From contig KE546981.1 of assembly GCA_000442125.1 (NCBI GenBank), forward strand, positions 62,001-126,000: a stretch of 64,000 nucleotides of DNA, read 5' to 3'. Source of the stretch: Opeltia flavorubescens (lineage: Eukaryota; Ascomycota; Lecanoromycetes; Teloschistales; Teloschistaceae). The position numbers and the translations under genes were made by a program. A model generated the notes under the pieces. It was not told where the DNA came from. It worked only from the letters and a program-made list of their open reading frames with translations, and ran no database searches. Position 1 is the first letter of the stretch. Each line of letters starts with the position of its first letter. Below, piece by piece: positions 34,165-46,093 of the stretch.

Positions 34165-37026
34165 TCATACTAATTCATCGACCAAGAACCCCCCCTTATC
34201 ATACAAACTCCCCGGCGTCCTCTCCCCCATCGTTCCCCCTTCTGCCCAAATACCTTCCCCCCCTCCCGCTCTTCCTTCCCCTTCTACCCTAGGTTTTCTA
34301 GGCGTTCTCATCACCCTCGGTCCTTTCACCCCTTCACTCCCTTTTCTCCCTTTTCCCCCTTCTCTCTCCTCCCTATCCCTACTAGCCAACCCCTCGCTCA
34401 CATTCCCCTCCTCGACTTCTTCCTCCCTAAAATCCTCACCAAGACTTAAATACCTAACATGCCCCTTCCCTTCCCCCCTCTTTCCCCTTTCCTCCGACCA
34501 CCCCCTAGCCTCACTATTCATCCTCCTCAACTCCAAAATCGACATCCGCAGCAGATCCAACTTCTTCCCCGAGCTACCACTCATAGGCTGTTTTACCGGA
34601 GATCTAGATCTAGATCTCGATCTTGAACGCATGTGACGTTTGGAGATGGAGGAGTGTGGGGATTGCGATGGGGATTTCGAGATACGACTTCGACGCCTGG
34701 GCTGGGTTGGTGAAGGCAACGGCCTCGGGCCCCGGACCGGAGAAATCCTTTTCTTCGGAGGAGAAATCGATCGGTGCGTAGTATTCGATGGTATCTTATG
34801 TGTCGGAAGAACATGCAACGGCTCTCTCGCCGGCGGGAAAACAGGCGGATCCGGGAACGAAAACAAGAAACTTTCTGGCCGATGATACTTATTTCCATCT
34901 TCCCCCACCAACAGAGCTGAAGACCTCTTCGACCTCGGTGTCATCATAGTAACCGACGCCCGTTTCCTCCCATCCCCAACCCCAGAAGTGAGATTACTCG
35001 GCGGGTCCGAGGGCGTGATACTCGAACTCAGCAGCGGTGGCCAATGCGAACCATTCCCTGAAGGGAATATCGCGCGTCGACGGTTCGGGTGTTGTGCTGG
35101 ACGGGTTAGAGAGGGGTTATGCGTGGGTGTTGACGCCAGGGAAGAAGAGGTAGAAGATGATGAAGAAGTTGGGGAAGGAGGTTCGTAAAGCGGGATCATG
35201 GAGAAGGTGGGTGAGTAGGGTATATTTTCTGTCGTTGTGGAGGTGGTGGCGGTGGAAAAGCGAATCCCCTTTGGGAGTTGGGGGTTGAAGGTTGAGGTTG
35301 ATGGTGGAGGAGGAGGAGCGGTAGTCGTTGATGATGAGGTGTGCGATTTTTGAGGCGGATATTGTTTTTGATTGAGGAAGAGGGTTGGGAGAGGGGATGT
35401 CAATGGAGAGATAGACGGCTGGCGGTGCTTATTTGAATTGAAGGTGGAAGGGTATTTCGATGGTATGACGATAGGTATGTTCGAGATGCGAACGCAGCTC
35501 TGGCGTTTGTGACGTTGATGGGTTGCCTTTTTCATTGCGGAGGGCTTCCCAGGCTGCATTGAGGTTTTTGGATCCCATCGGAAGGGATCTTCGGTGGCAA
35601 TGGAGGTTGGTCGATCGGTCCAAGGATTTTTGACCGGACTACCTTGGTTGCCGGATACGATTTGGAGGATTGAGGTTGAGGCGCGCTTGGGGTTCATGTC
35701 TTCGCTGATCTTGAAGACGTTCATGGTGTTGAGGGGAGAGCCTTGTGGGAGTCTACCCCGTTGGGACGGACCTCTGGCAACTTTTCTGGGTATTGCGAGG
35801 GTTGGGCCTGTAGCGCTTGGCAATATCTTTGCGTTTGGGGAGTTGTGGTCTAGGAGTGACATCGAAAGACCACTACTTGCGCTTCGGGGCAGGCTGTTGT
35901 GTATACTTGCCCTGAAAGAGTGCTGCTGGTTGAGCTGCGGTCGAATGCTGCGTGCTTTGGTCGCACTAAGCGGGCTTGCAGCTCGGTCTATTCTAGAGAA
36001 ATTCCACTTAGACTGGCTCTCATTGGAGATACCAAGCCCGATGTTCGTAGCAGCCGATCGTGGAGGCGAAGTCAAGCTGATTGATGTAAGATCTGTGTCC
36101 GCTTGAGAGAATCCTCGTAAGGTCATCTCGTCCAGAAGAGAAGTGTCTCCGCTTAGCAAGCTCATGCCAGATATTCGCTGAGGACTGGCATCCGGGTTGA
36201 TTTGCACTCGCCGAGATCTTCTGTTGGCTGGAAGTTCGAAAGGGAGTGGCGGTACTGGGATAGTTGGTGCTTGTCCTGGTTGCTGACTGCATAGGCTGGC
36301 AGACCTTCGCATTCGAGCCACCTCCGTACCCCGACTTCCTGTACTTTCTTCGCCAGATTGAGCCGATAATCTGGGCTTACTATCCTCGGAAAGCCCTACA
36401 AGAGTACCTTGAGAGTAACTCCGCGGCTGCCCATGGAATAATGGTTTAGGTTTTAATTGATAGGGTGAGGTACCAGGATCTGGACCATTGCTTTTTCCTT
36501 CATCGACTTTTGCGATATCCTTTGTTGACGACTCATGATTCTCGGATTCACCGATCACAATCTTTGAAAGACTAGGGGACGTCGCAGTATTATTGGTTGA
36601 TCGCTCGGTGATGGGCGAGAGCGCTGCTAGCGGGACTCGTACCGTAGGGCTGGATTGTGTTTTCTTGAGATTGCGTGGAAAACGGACAGGCCAAGGGGGC
36701 AAGCCGGTGGTAGGATCGATATCTGCTGGGTTTGGTGCAAATCCTCGTTTCGCGACGTTTTCGCGAGATGATACTGGCATCCATCCAGACTGTTGACCGT
36801 AGGGAGAAGGTCGGACCCGTCGCGTCCCTGGCATACGCAAAACATCCTCATCTGTGATACTCATATGCGCTCTTGGTCGTTCTCTGTCGCGATTCATTGT
36901 TGTCAGAATGACCTTGTGCTTCTTGCGCAGGCAAAGGAAAATGACCCCCGCGACTGCGAGAACCACGATAACAGCACCAGCGGCGCCGAGACCCCAGATA
37001 GCGGTCACACTGAGTTGAATACCCAT
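34165..37026 (-). CDS. Long single-pass membrane protein, unknown function
   Basis: A single exon of 953 aa from ATG 37026. An upstream in-frame TTG does not matter. Residues 6-34 are a transmembrane helix (GAAGAVIVVLAVAGVIFLCL) followed by RKKHK, so the long C-terminal part should be cytosolic. That part is Ser/Pro/Thr-rich and largely disordered. It holds a short Arg-Ser alternation coded by near-perfect CTAGAT repeats at about 34600-34630, a poly-Pro run, and blocks such as MSLLSGDTSLLDEMTLRGFSQ that look conserved. I do not recognise the family. It could be a membrane-anchored signalling scaffold. It is convergent with the gene at 31877. Confidence 0.75.
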   Translation of the reverse strand: MGIQLSVTAIWGLGAAGAVIVVLAVAGVIFLCLRKKHKVILTTMNRDRERPRAHMSITDEDVLRMPGTRRVRPSPYGQQSGWMPVSSRENVAKRGFAPNPADIDPTTGLPPWPVRFPRNLKKTQSSPTVRVPLAALSPITERSTNNTATSPSLSKIVIGESENHESSTKDIAKVDEGKSNGPDPGTSPYQLKPKPLFHGQPRSYSQGTLVGLSEDSKPRLSAQSGEESTGSRGTEVARMRRSASLCSQQPGQAPTIPVPPLPFELPANRRSRRVQINPDASPQRISGMSLLSGDTSLLDEMTLRGFSQADTDLTSISLTSPPRSAATNIGLGISNESQSKWNFSRIDRAASPLSATKARSIRPQLNQQHSFRASIHNSLPRSASSGLSMSLLDHNSPNAKILPSATGPTLAIPRKVARGPSQRGRLPQGSPLNTMNVFKISEDMNPKRASTSILQIVSGNQGSPVKNPWTDRPTSIATEDPFRWDPKTSMQPGKPSAMKKATHQRHKRQSCVRISNIPIVIPSKYPSTFNSNKHRQPSISPLTSPLPTLFLNQKQYPPQKSHTSSSTTTAPPPPPSTSTFNPQLPKGIRFSTATTSTTTENIPYSPTFSMIPLYEPPSPTSSSSSTSSSLASTPTHNPSLTRPAQHPNRRRAIFPSGNGSHWPPLLSSSITPSDPPSNLTSGVGDGRKRASVTMMTPRSKRSSALLVGEDGNKYHRPESFLFSFPDPPVFPPAREPLHVLPTHKIPSNTTHRSISPPKKRISPVRGPRPLPSPTQPRRRSRISKSPSQSPHSSISKRHMRSRSRSRSRSPVKQPMSGSSGKKLDLLRMSILELRRMNSEARGWSEERGKRGEGKGHVRYLSLGEDFREEEVEEGNVSEGLASRDREEREGGKGRKGSEGVKGPRVMRTPRKPRVEGEGRAGGGEGIWAEGGTMGERTPGSLYDKGGFLVDELV

Positions 37027-37902
37027 GGTGATGTTTTCGCGCAATTATAAAGAACGGACTGATGGTCAAAGCTTGGCATGGGTAGGGAAAGTAATTGAGA
37101 GCATGGTAGATAGCGCGAGTAGTCGACAAGAAAGGTCGAACAAGATATGAGGTTTACTGCAGGCGCGGCTCGCCAAACCAAGTAGGAGATCTTGTCGTGT
37201 AGAGCTCTAAGCAAGGGATGGCAGTCGCATTCCTCAAAATGTCAACAACCCGTATCAGCATCGCTAGTCCTAGCAGGGCAATAAAAGATCACTCCTTCAG
37301 CAGGAAGGAGTAGCTGGCGATATCTGAAATCATACCGAGCAATATCGATTCCATACCGGAGTCGAGCATATTTAGCAAGTAGCAAGGAAAAGGTCCACAT
37401 TAGAGAATGGAAGATAGGAGAAGGCAGGGAGGACGAAAAGAAATAACACGATAGTATCGAAATGAGATTGCTTAACGCGTTCACCTTTTCAATCTACTGA
37501 TCTGGCAGTGACCTACTATCACGATACGCTACGGGCGTCCGCCTTCTACGATCTAACGATCATCCGGCGGAAGATTCAGGTCGACCATTCAAGAGACGGA
37601 ACGGGAACAATCTCGAAATTAAGTAGAAGAATCGAACTATAATGTGACTTCCTCCTAAGCGCAGGCAGTTTCATGATCGATTGCCGAATGCGCACGCGAG
37701 CCACCGGTGCCTTACTACCAGTTGACAGCCGCAGTAGAGAGAGAGATGTCAAGTGCCAGATTCAAATACGCACCTCGCATCCCCAGATTCTTTAACCCAT
37801 CTGTGAGGTCGCTTGTGCCAAATCGTCACTGGGTCAACTCGGTCGGAACTATCCCCAAAGATCCCACGGTTTGCATCAGAATTCCCAGTCACGTCACAGT
37901 CT
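37027..37902. other. Intergenic, no gene seen
   Basis: Promoters of two divergent genes. Frames are short and unconvincing. Confidence 0.45.
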
Positions 37903-38418
37903 ATGATAACAACATCAGCATCGATGATAGCAATCGGTTTATGGATTCTCTTATTGCTAGAAACAGTTAGCGGCCTACCACAATGCTATCCATCGATTGT
38001 GCCTGTCGCGAAGCCGAAGCTCGAAGAATGCGCGAGTCTGGTCGATATGATCGGAGAAGGAGACAAGTCATCGGCGCCCATGCAATTCTCTCGCGACCCA
38101 GACCAAGGATTTCAGGTACCTCACCGATGGCTCAACGGAACATGCAGCATAAAGATAGACCTGGTCGGCACAGACGAAGACACGATGAAGCTTTCGGAGA
38201 TTGCATTTGTAGCTGCGACCATCTTGTATCTCTGCGTCGGTCGACCCGGCCACACAAATCTTGGTGGCATTGACATGGCAGGGCCACGGCTAAACATGAA
38301 AGTCATGCTCGGAGGACACAAAAGGGTCCCGAATTATCTGGATGCGGAACTGAATTCTCTCTCACATCTTGGCGCGCATACCAATCAGAGTTTGAGCATC
38401 AACTACCAAACAGCATGA
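37903..38418 (+). CDS. Small secreted protein with four cysteines
   Basis: A single exon of 171 aa. Of the in-frame ATGs I chose 37903, which places MIAIGLWILLLLETVSG at residues 8-24 as a signal peptide. An extension from an upstream in-frame start would bury it. The mature part has four cysteines (QCYP, EECA, GTCSI, YLCVG) and the pattern LGGIDMAGPRLNMKVMLGG near residue 125. That Gly-Gly...Gly-Pro...V-x-x-G arrangement resembles common uncharacterised secreted proteins of ascomycetes. Function is unknown. It probably acts outside the cell. Confidence 0.75.
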   Translation: MITTSASMIAIGLWILLLLETVSGLPQCYPSIVPVAKPKLEECASLVDMIGEGDKSSAPMQFSRDPDQGFQVPHRWLNGTCSIKIDLVGTDEDTMKLSEIAFVAATILYLCVGRPGHTNLGGIDMAGPRLNMKVMLGGHKRVPNYLDAELNSLSHLGAHTNQSLSINYQTA

Positions 38419-38980
38419 GCATCCAAGAAGCGACAATGGCTTAGAAATCCTAAGATTTCCATGACCCAGGAAAGCGACTAAATCCGCAGATCACCACGCA
38501 CCAAATGTTACGTCCAAGGAGGACAAATAAATCATCCTCGATGGAGCAACGGCAGCTACCGAATGTTGATATTGGTATGAAGCAGCCGTGAATGAAAATC
38601 CTATGACTGGATCAAGGTACGCAGCAATGATGAATTGAGAAACAGCTCTAGGAAACTATAGATTTCCGAGCGAAGCAAGAAAGCAGAGACTAGAACGTCA
38701 GCAGTGTGTCCTTGCGAATGGTTTGAAAGAAACTCTGGCACATGTATACTACAACATAGAATATTAGAAGGCTTAATGCAGGTTCAATAGAAGAAAAGGT
38801 TGTTCTGAAGTATCAAGAATTCAGAGGATGAATGAAACTAATATGGTTTCAGGACACCTCACCTTAACCACATCCAGTAACTACCTCGGATCGATGACAT
38901 CATTGCGAAAGTTTGAGGTGTGGATGGATGGAAACATTTCTTGTCCGCAAGCGAACATACTATTGATCCCGATCTGAAAG
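38419..38980. other. Intergenic, no gene seen
   Basis: Spacer and promoter of the dehydrogenase gene. Nothing else seen. Confidence 0.45.
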
Positions 38981-40034
<1,054 letters not shown>

Positions 40035-40867
40035 ATTCCTTCGGATGTTGGTATCGTTCCTGTCGAGAATGAAGAGGCTTTTGCTATCATGAAGGATATG
40101 ATCACAAAAGGAAGGAAATTACAGCGGAAATCATGGATGCACACCCCATTCCAGATCCTGCACCGAGGCTGAAGTATGTCGACCGACCCAATGATCGAAA
40201 TGGGAAGATGAGAGTCACTTTGTCGTCATTAGGAACTCAAGAGAAACGAGATATCTTACTGGGCCACCAGCGGCTCCATGGCCATGGTTGAACGAACGCA
40301 AATGATAACACGAAATGATAGCGAGGATTTGCGAAATAGCACCACAAGATGATTAAAGATATTCAATTCGCTGAGACGAACATCGTCGAAAAACGGCATA
40401 TATGACTCGCCAAGTGCACTTCATGCACTACTCCACAAGGCCAGCTTGAAGCTAAGGCTGTGTGCTAGTGGACAAAATTCACAATGCCATGTTTTGTGCA
40501 ATGTCCATCTCAATTCAAGCACAGATCTCGTGGAGATTCAATGCCATAGCTCATGCAGATGGTGTATTGCATGAGCTTGGTGTGATTCACCTTTCGCAAA
40601 GAAATCTTTTCTAAATAGCGCAATATACTGTCGGTATTTCATCGCTCCGCACCACCGATATATCAGATGCGTTGTTTCAATCACTAGCAATACTTACATT
40701 CACGAGATTAATGTGTGAAGCAAACGATTGTCCACGTCATCATGCAAATCACGCCCTAGGGAGCTGGAAGTATAAATGCCAAGACTTTCGCTCCTTACCT
40801 GACAGCACTTCCAACCTTGCTGCAACCTTCAACCCAGTGCAACACAAGCCGCCTACAACCCACAGCC
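40035..40867. other. Intergenic, no gene seen
   Basis: 3' flank of the dehydrogenase and promoter of the CYSTM-like gene. No coding signal. Confidence 0.45.
40771..40777 (+). promoter_or_regulatory. TATA box of the CYSTM-like gene
   Basis: TATAAAT lies 97 bp upstream of the ATG at 40868, followed by a CA- and CT-rich leader (CACAAGCCGCCTACAACC). Confidence 0.5.
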
Positions 40868-41266
40868 ATGAATAATCCCGAGGCGTCAGTGGCGGTGGAG
40901 CTCCAGCCACAGATGATTCCAGCCATGTCTATGAACGCAGGAGCAGTAAGTGGCCCTTGATGCTCCCAATCCTGGTCCAGCGGTTGCTGCCAGAACAGCC
41001 TCCACTTGGTAACGATGTGGATGAACGGACTGACACCTCATTCAGATCTCTGACAAGGCGGACCAAAATACCACCGTGGACGAACAGCCACGTCTAGGTC
41101 TCCGCGGTGGAGGGGTTGTGGGCGATTTGTAAGTAGAACCGTTGAGACTGGACAAGGAAAACCTACTGAGCGCTGACTGGACCTCAACGTGAACAGAATC
41201 GAGGCGTGGTGCTGTTTTGAGGCCGGCAAAGCTTGCTGTCATTGCTGTTGCTGCTGCTGCGACTAA
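40868..41266 (+). CDS. Small CYSTM-like cysteine-rich protein
   Basis: Three short exons: 40868-40945, 41046-41128 and 41197-41266, 76 aa. Donors (GTAAGTG, GTAAGTA) and branch sites (CTGAC before both acceptors) are good. The N-terminal half is polar (MNNPEASVAVELQPQ). A RLGLRGGG segment then leads to WCCFEAGKACCHCCCCCD, nine Cys in the last 18 residues. The Arg-Gly-rich linker followed by a Cys-cluster tail is the layout of fungal CYSTM-type tail proteins, which sit at membranes and are linked to stress tolerance in plants and yeast. Without the last splice, a TAA at 41130-41132 would remove the Cys tail. A TATA box and leader support expression. Confidence 0.7.
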
Positions 41267-42215
41267 GGATGATTTGGGACAGGATACACATGAAGGTGGC
41301 GATCTTTCAGCATGCTCCAGTAAACAATAAATAGGAAGTAACTCGACGAGGATTTGTGTCAAGAGTAGTTTTTGAGTTTTTTCGTCTTTCATGCATAGGC
41401 TCGTTAGGATGGACATTCCTTGATAAAACCTTGCACATTGCTTGATTCGCCCGTCATAAAAGAATAAGCAGCCTCAAAATAGGCTGACAGCTGTCATAGT
41501 CACAAGCATTGAGGTTACAGTTGCCATCTCGGTAGAGCTGACGAAAGTTGCAATTGGAGGTTGTATTTTGACAAGCCAGCAGAGAACGGGGACCCGATGA
41601 CTTGCAGCGGCTACAGCCTCTTAGCCGTTTGAGGTATAGCGTCGAGTATACTTAGTCTCTATCCGGGAGCACCTTGTTCTGGTACCCAATCATAGAGCAT
41701 ACTACCTAACCTTCAGCTACCCCATCCCATCATCCATTCTCCATTAGGTGATTATGCCTTGTCGAGGGTAGAGTAGCCGTAGCAAACCAGTCGGTCCGTA
41801 AACCGAAGCTGGTCTTTGGCGGCGAACTTCGCGTACTTATACTTTGATGACGAAATAGCACGAAAACATCGATACGACTCTTTGTATGACATATCATTGT
41901 CCATAATTTGAATTATCATATTATTTCTCCATCGGAAGTCTTGTGGGCTACTTCTGTCTCTTACCCCTCAATCTCCAAAGCTTGGAAGCGTCGCTCCTGC
42001 ACTATCAAGCCACATACAAGCTTCCGAGTCTGGGCCATAGCGCTTGGCTCCAGTGCACCAACCAAAGCTTCACCCTATCTTCAGCCTTATCGAGCTACTA
42101 TTCTCTATCTTTCAATCCTCTACGTCCGTACTTTCTATCCTTCGGGGCGAGCCATCACCACCGAACCAGAGCGTGGGCAGACTTATTTCGCACAATCATC
42201 AACCTCCTTCGTGCA
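41267..42215. other. Intergenic and C-rich leader
   Basis: The frame of the next gene is open back to 41943 but without ATG. Other-frame ATGs precede it and may act as upstream ORFs. No separate gene seen. Confidence 0.45.
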
Positions 42216-43325
42216 ATGGTCGACGTTCGCCCACCAAACACATACACCTTTCCTTCCAGGAAGCCAGTTCCAGCTCCTCATGCCTCTACCAATGGTGGCA
42301 GACTACACCAATTGAATCGAATCGCACCAGACGTTGACCAGTCTCGCCATCAACCATCCGATTCCCCGCCATACACTGCCTATTCTCGCACTTCTACGCA
42401 ATCATCCGGCTTGTCCTATTACAACAACAATAATGCCGCCCCTATGTCTCGTCGGACACCGTCCACCTCAACAACTTCCACCACTAACACCAGCCATATT
42501 CCATCGAGAACATCCTCTACCATCTCGAATCCCCTCAGTCGAACCTCTTCCGCCCGCTCGGGCCAGTCAATTTCTCCGTCAAGTTATGTTGCCCTTATGC
42601 GCAAGCAGAAAGCCACCGTCTGGTGCGACCGTGCCCAACGTGAAGACCCGCGGATTCTCGCTCAACAAAAGGCAGCTAAGATGCGGGCTACAAGGGAAAT
42701 CGTCGGCGGGGCAAACGCTGTGGGGAGGACCAGTACCAGCGGTAGCATCGGCAGTGGCAGCCTCGGCGTCAGGAGTAAGATCAGACACCATGGTCTACAG
42801 AAGTCGGCAGGCTACAGCTACGGAAACATGTCAGGCGGCGTCGGGGTACCATTACGATTGAGTGCAAGCGAAGTCGGCGACGAGGCATCACCGAGGAATG
42901 ATGGGACCAATGGAACAAACCCATATCGGAGTACCGATAGTGCAAGAAGCTCCATGGCTAGCAATCGTTGGCTCAGCACTGGAAGTCAAAGAGGACACCG
43001 CTACAGCGAGGGAAGTACACCAAATAGTGGAGCTGGTGGTAGCATGAACGGGGAGGCCGATATCCCCGAGCTTGAAGAGACACCTGTCCCCGCAAACCAT
43101 GCACAAACGAATGATTACTTTGGCTCGGCGGTTCAAAGAACGAAGAGTGGGGTTTCAAGTGAGAACGAGTTTGGCGAGATTGGGCTGATGAGCGGTCCAC
43201 CTGCTGCGGGAAGTGCAAAGAAGGAAGGTGGGAAGAGTGCAGAAGAGTTGAGCAGAAGAGGCAGTGTAGATGAGAGGGCGAATACCATGACTGGAGTGCG
43301 ATTGTTTGTAGCTAATCCAGACTGA
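42216..43325 (+). CDS. Ser/Thr-rich protein with a conserved central block, unknown
   Basis: A single exon of 369 aa from ATG 42216, the first ATG in the frame. The N-terminal 120 residues are Ser/Thr/Pro/Asn-rich and probably disordered. A more ordered block follows: YVALMRKQKATVWCDRAQRE, then DPRILAQQKAAKMRATREIV (about 125-165). It looks like a helical, basic motif kept in filamentous fungi. The C-terminal half is again Ser/Gly-rich. No catalytic motif, signal peptide or membrane helix is visible. Function unknown. Confidence 0.75.
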   Translation: MVDVRPPNTYTFPSRKPVPAPHASTNGGRLHQLNRIAPDVDQSRHQPSDSPPYTAYSRTSTQSSGLSYYNNNNAAPMSRRTPSTSTTSTTNTSHIPSRTSSTISNPLSRTSSARSGQSISPSSYVALMRKQKATVWCDRAQREDPRILAQQKAAKMRATREIVGGANAVGRTSTSGSIGSGSLGVRSKIRHHGLQKSAGYSYGNMSGGVGVPLRLSASEVGDEASPRNDGTNGTNPYRSTDSARSSMASNRWLSTGSQRGHRYSEGSTPNSGAGGSMNGEADIPELEETPVPANHAQTNDYFGSAVQRTKSGVSSENEFGEIGLMSGPPAAGSAKKEGGKSAEELSRRGSVDERANTMTGVRLFVANPD

Positions 43326-43662
43326 GCGATTAGATCTAGTCTAGTGAGGCAGAGTAGCATTTCCTTCTTCATAATACCACATTCTTGCCCATTGAGCTCT
43401 CAAAAAAAAGGCTTCGAAGGAGTGATATAATCAATTGCACTAGTATATTCTGCGATATCCCATCAAGGAATTGCATTTATGTCCCTCGGTAGCTACTCGT
43501 ATTGCTAGGGAAGCTCCAGCGCTAGCGCGGAAGCTACACCTCCCAAGCTTTCTCGCCAATCGCCCAAATCAACATTACAGCCATTGGTGACATCAGGCAG
43601 TCTCTGAAGCTCGGCACAATGGAGCATCGGTCTTGACAGAAGACCCAAGGACCATTCACGTC
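43326..43662. other. Spacer before the cyclase gene
   Basis: 3' flank of the Ser-rich gene and promoter of the cyclase. An extra 5' coding exon for the cyclase cannot be excluded but none is clear. Confidence 0.4.
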
Positions 43663-46093
43663 ATGGTTGTGCTTCGGGAGAAGTATGTGAATGGCGATCT
43701 TCTAAATCAAACACATTCAACACCTCACAAAGCACATGGAGCTCAAGACGATGGGAGAACAGACTTGAGAAGATGGCGATTGCTCGACGAGCGAGGTAGA
43801 CAGACCTGGCATTACCTCGAGTCGGACGACGAGGTCAAGTCATGGCCACAATCCACGGCTGACAAGTACTTCCTCGGCCTATCCACTGTATGTTCCCACC
43901 CTTAGTACAGATTGAGCTTTAAGCTTCTCGGGCCCCTTCTGACCGAGATTCTTTAGGATTTGCCTCGTCTTTCCAAAGCTCAGACCCCGTTAGCCTCCGC
44001 TCAAAATGCCATATCCTACTTCTCCCATCTCCAACTCCCACCAGGCAATTGGGCTTGCGAATATGGTGGTCCGATGTTCCTTTTGCCGGGACTTGTCATC
44101 ACCTGGTATGTCACCGAAACACCAGTTCCAGAACACATCTCAATTGAGATCAGACGTTACCTGTTCGCCCGGCAGCACCCTGTAGACGGAGGCTGGGGAT
44201 TACACATCGAAGCTGAGAGCTCGGTTTTTGGGACTGCGATGAACTATGTCGTCCTACGTTTACTCGGTGCGAGTGAAGAAGACAAGAGAATGATCAAAGC
44301 AAGAGGTATGCTTCATAAGCTGGGGGGAGCGGTTCGTGGGCCTCACTGGGCAAAGTTCTGGCTCAGTGTACTGGGATGCATGGAATGGGATGCTGTCAAT
44401 CCAGTGCCCCCCGAAACATGGTACTTGCCTGACCCCTATATGACTCGAATGTGTATACTAATATCTCGCCAGGTTACTCCCTGATTGGATACCTGTCGCT
44501 CCATGGCGGTGGTGGATCCACATCCGCCAGGTCTTCCTCCCGATGTCCTACATCGCCTCGAAAGGCTTCAAGTATCCTCTCACTCCATTAACTCGACAGC
44601 TACGTGAAGAGCTCTACACCCAACCATATTCAACTATCAACTTTGCTCGTCATCGCAACTCCATATCACCCGCTGACAATTATCATCCCAAATCCCTCCT
44701 CCTTACAACCATCAATCACTTCTTGGCCTTTGCATACAATCCATGTCTGCGGACGAATTTTCTTCGTCGAAGAGGAGAGGAGTGGGCATTCGACCTTATC
44801 AAACGAGAAGACGAGAATACCGACTTTGCGAACCTCGGACCAGTCAACGGCCCGATGAACTTTCTAGCCTGCTATATCCATGATGGACCAGGCAGCTACT
44901 CGGTTGAACGCCACCGGCAGCGTATGCATGATTTTCTTTGGATGAAGGACGAAGGTATGCTTATGAATGGTACCAATGGTGTGCAAACGTGGGATACAGC
45001 GTTCCTCATCCAAGCAGTCGTTGAAGCTGGTCTTGCTGAAGACCCCAAATGGAAACCAATGCTGGTCAAAGCACTCGAGTTTCTCGACGACCAACAGATC
45101 CGGGAGAATTGCCGAGAACAGGATGTTTGCTACCGGCAACGCAGGAAAGGCGCATGGGCTTTTAGCACGAGAGAACAGGGGTACACTGTCAGTGATTGCA
45201 CCAGCGAAGCTCTGAAGTCGGTGATCTTGCTCCAACGACTACCCGGATTCCCTAGACCTATCTCGGATGAAAGAATGAAGGACGCCGTGGATACGCTGCT
45301 GACGATGCAGAACGCCTCCGGGGGTTTCGCGTCTTATGAGCCTATCCGAGGAGGAAAGTACATGGAGTATCTGAATGCGGCAGAAGTTTTCGGTAGGATC
45401 ATGGTCGAGTACGACTATCCAGAATGCACTACAGCGGTTGTAACTGCACTATCGCTATTTACGCGTGTACATGACCCTGAGTATCGCAAAGACGAGATCA
45501 AGAATGTAATAAATAGGGCAGTGCAATGGATCATCAAGGATCAAAGAGCCGATGGTAGCTGGTACGGCAGCTGGGGAATCTGTTTCACCTACGCCGGCAT
45601 GTTTGCACTCGAGTCTTTGGCCTCTGTTGGCCGAACCTACGGCAACGACGAAAAAGTAGTTCTGGCTTGCCAATTCTTCTTGGATCGACAGATGGCCGAT
45701 GGTGGCTGGGGTGAAAGCTACAAAAGCTGCACGACTGGTATTTACACGCAGCACGCGAGAAGCCAGGTAGTACAGACGTGCTGGGTCATCATTGCACTGC
45801 TGGAAGCACAGTATCCTGAGCGTGAGCCAATCGAACGAGCGGTGAAGTTGGTAATGAGGAGGCAATTGGAGGACGGTAGCTGGGCGCAAGAGGCGATCGA
45901 GGGAGTTTTCAATAAGAGCTGGTGAGTTGGTTCCGAGTATCATTCTTGGATTCCGTGATAGGGATGCTTGACCTTGGTCGACATGACGCTAACATATCAC
46001 AGCATGATATCATATCCGAATTACAAGTTCATCTTTCCGATCAAAGCACTCGGCATGTTTGCGAAGAGATTTGGGGATCCAAAAGTTCAATAA
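43663..46093 (+). CDS. erg7: Oxidosqualene cyclase, lanosterol-synthase type
   Basis: Four exons: 43663-43887, 43957-44420, 44473-45921 and 46003-46093, 742 aa, close to fungal Erg7 length. The N-terminal block [19 protein letters not shown] is as in Erg7. The catalytic acid is in SDCTSE (Asp471), where most family members have DCTAE. Several QW-type repeats are seen ([40 protein letters not shown]). The end [24 protein letters not shown] matches lanosterol synthases. It converts 2,3-oxidosqualene to lanosterol in sterol synthesis at ER or lipid droplets. A sterol-like secondary-metabolite role cannot be excluded. The start ATG 43663 is the first in frame after a TTG. Confidence 0.88.
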
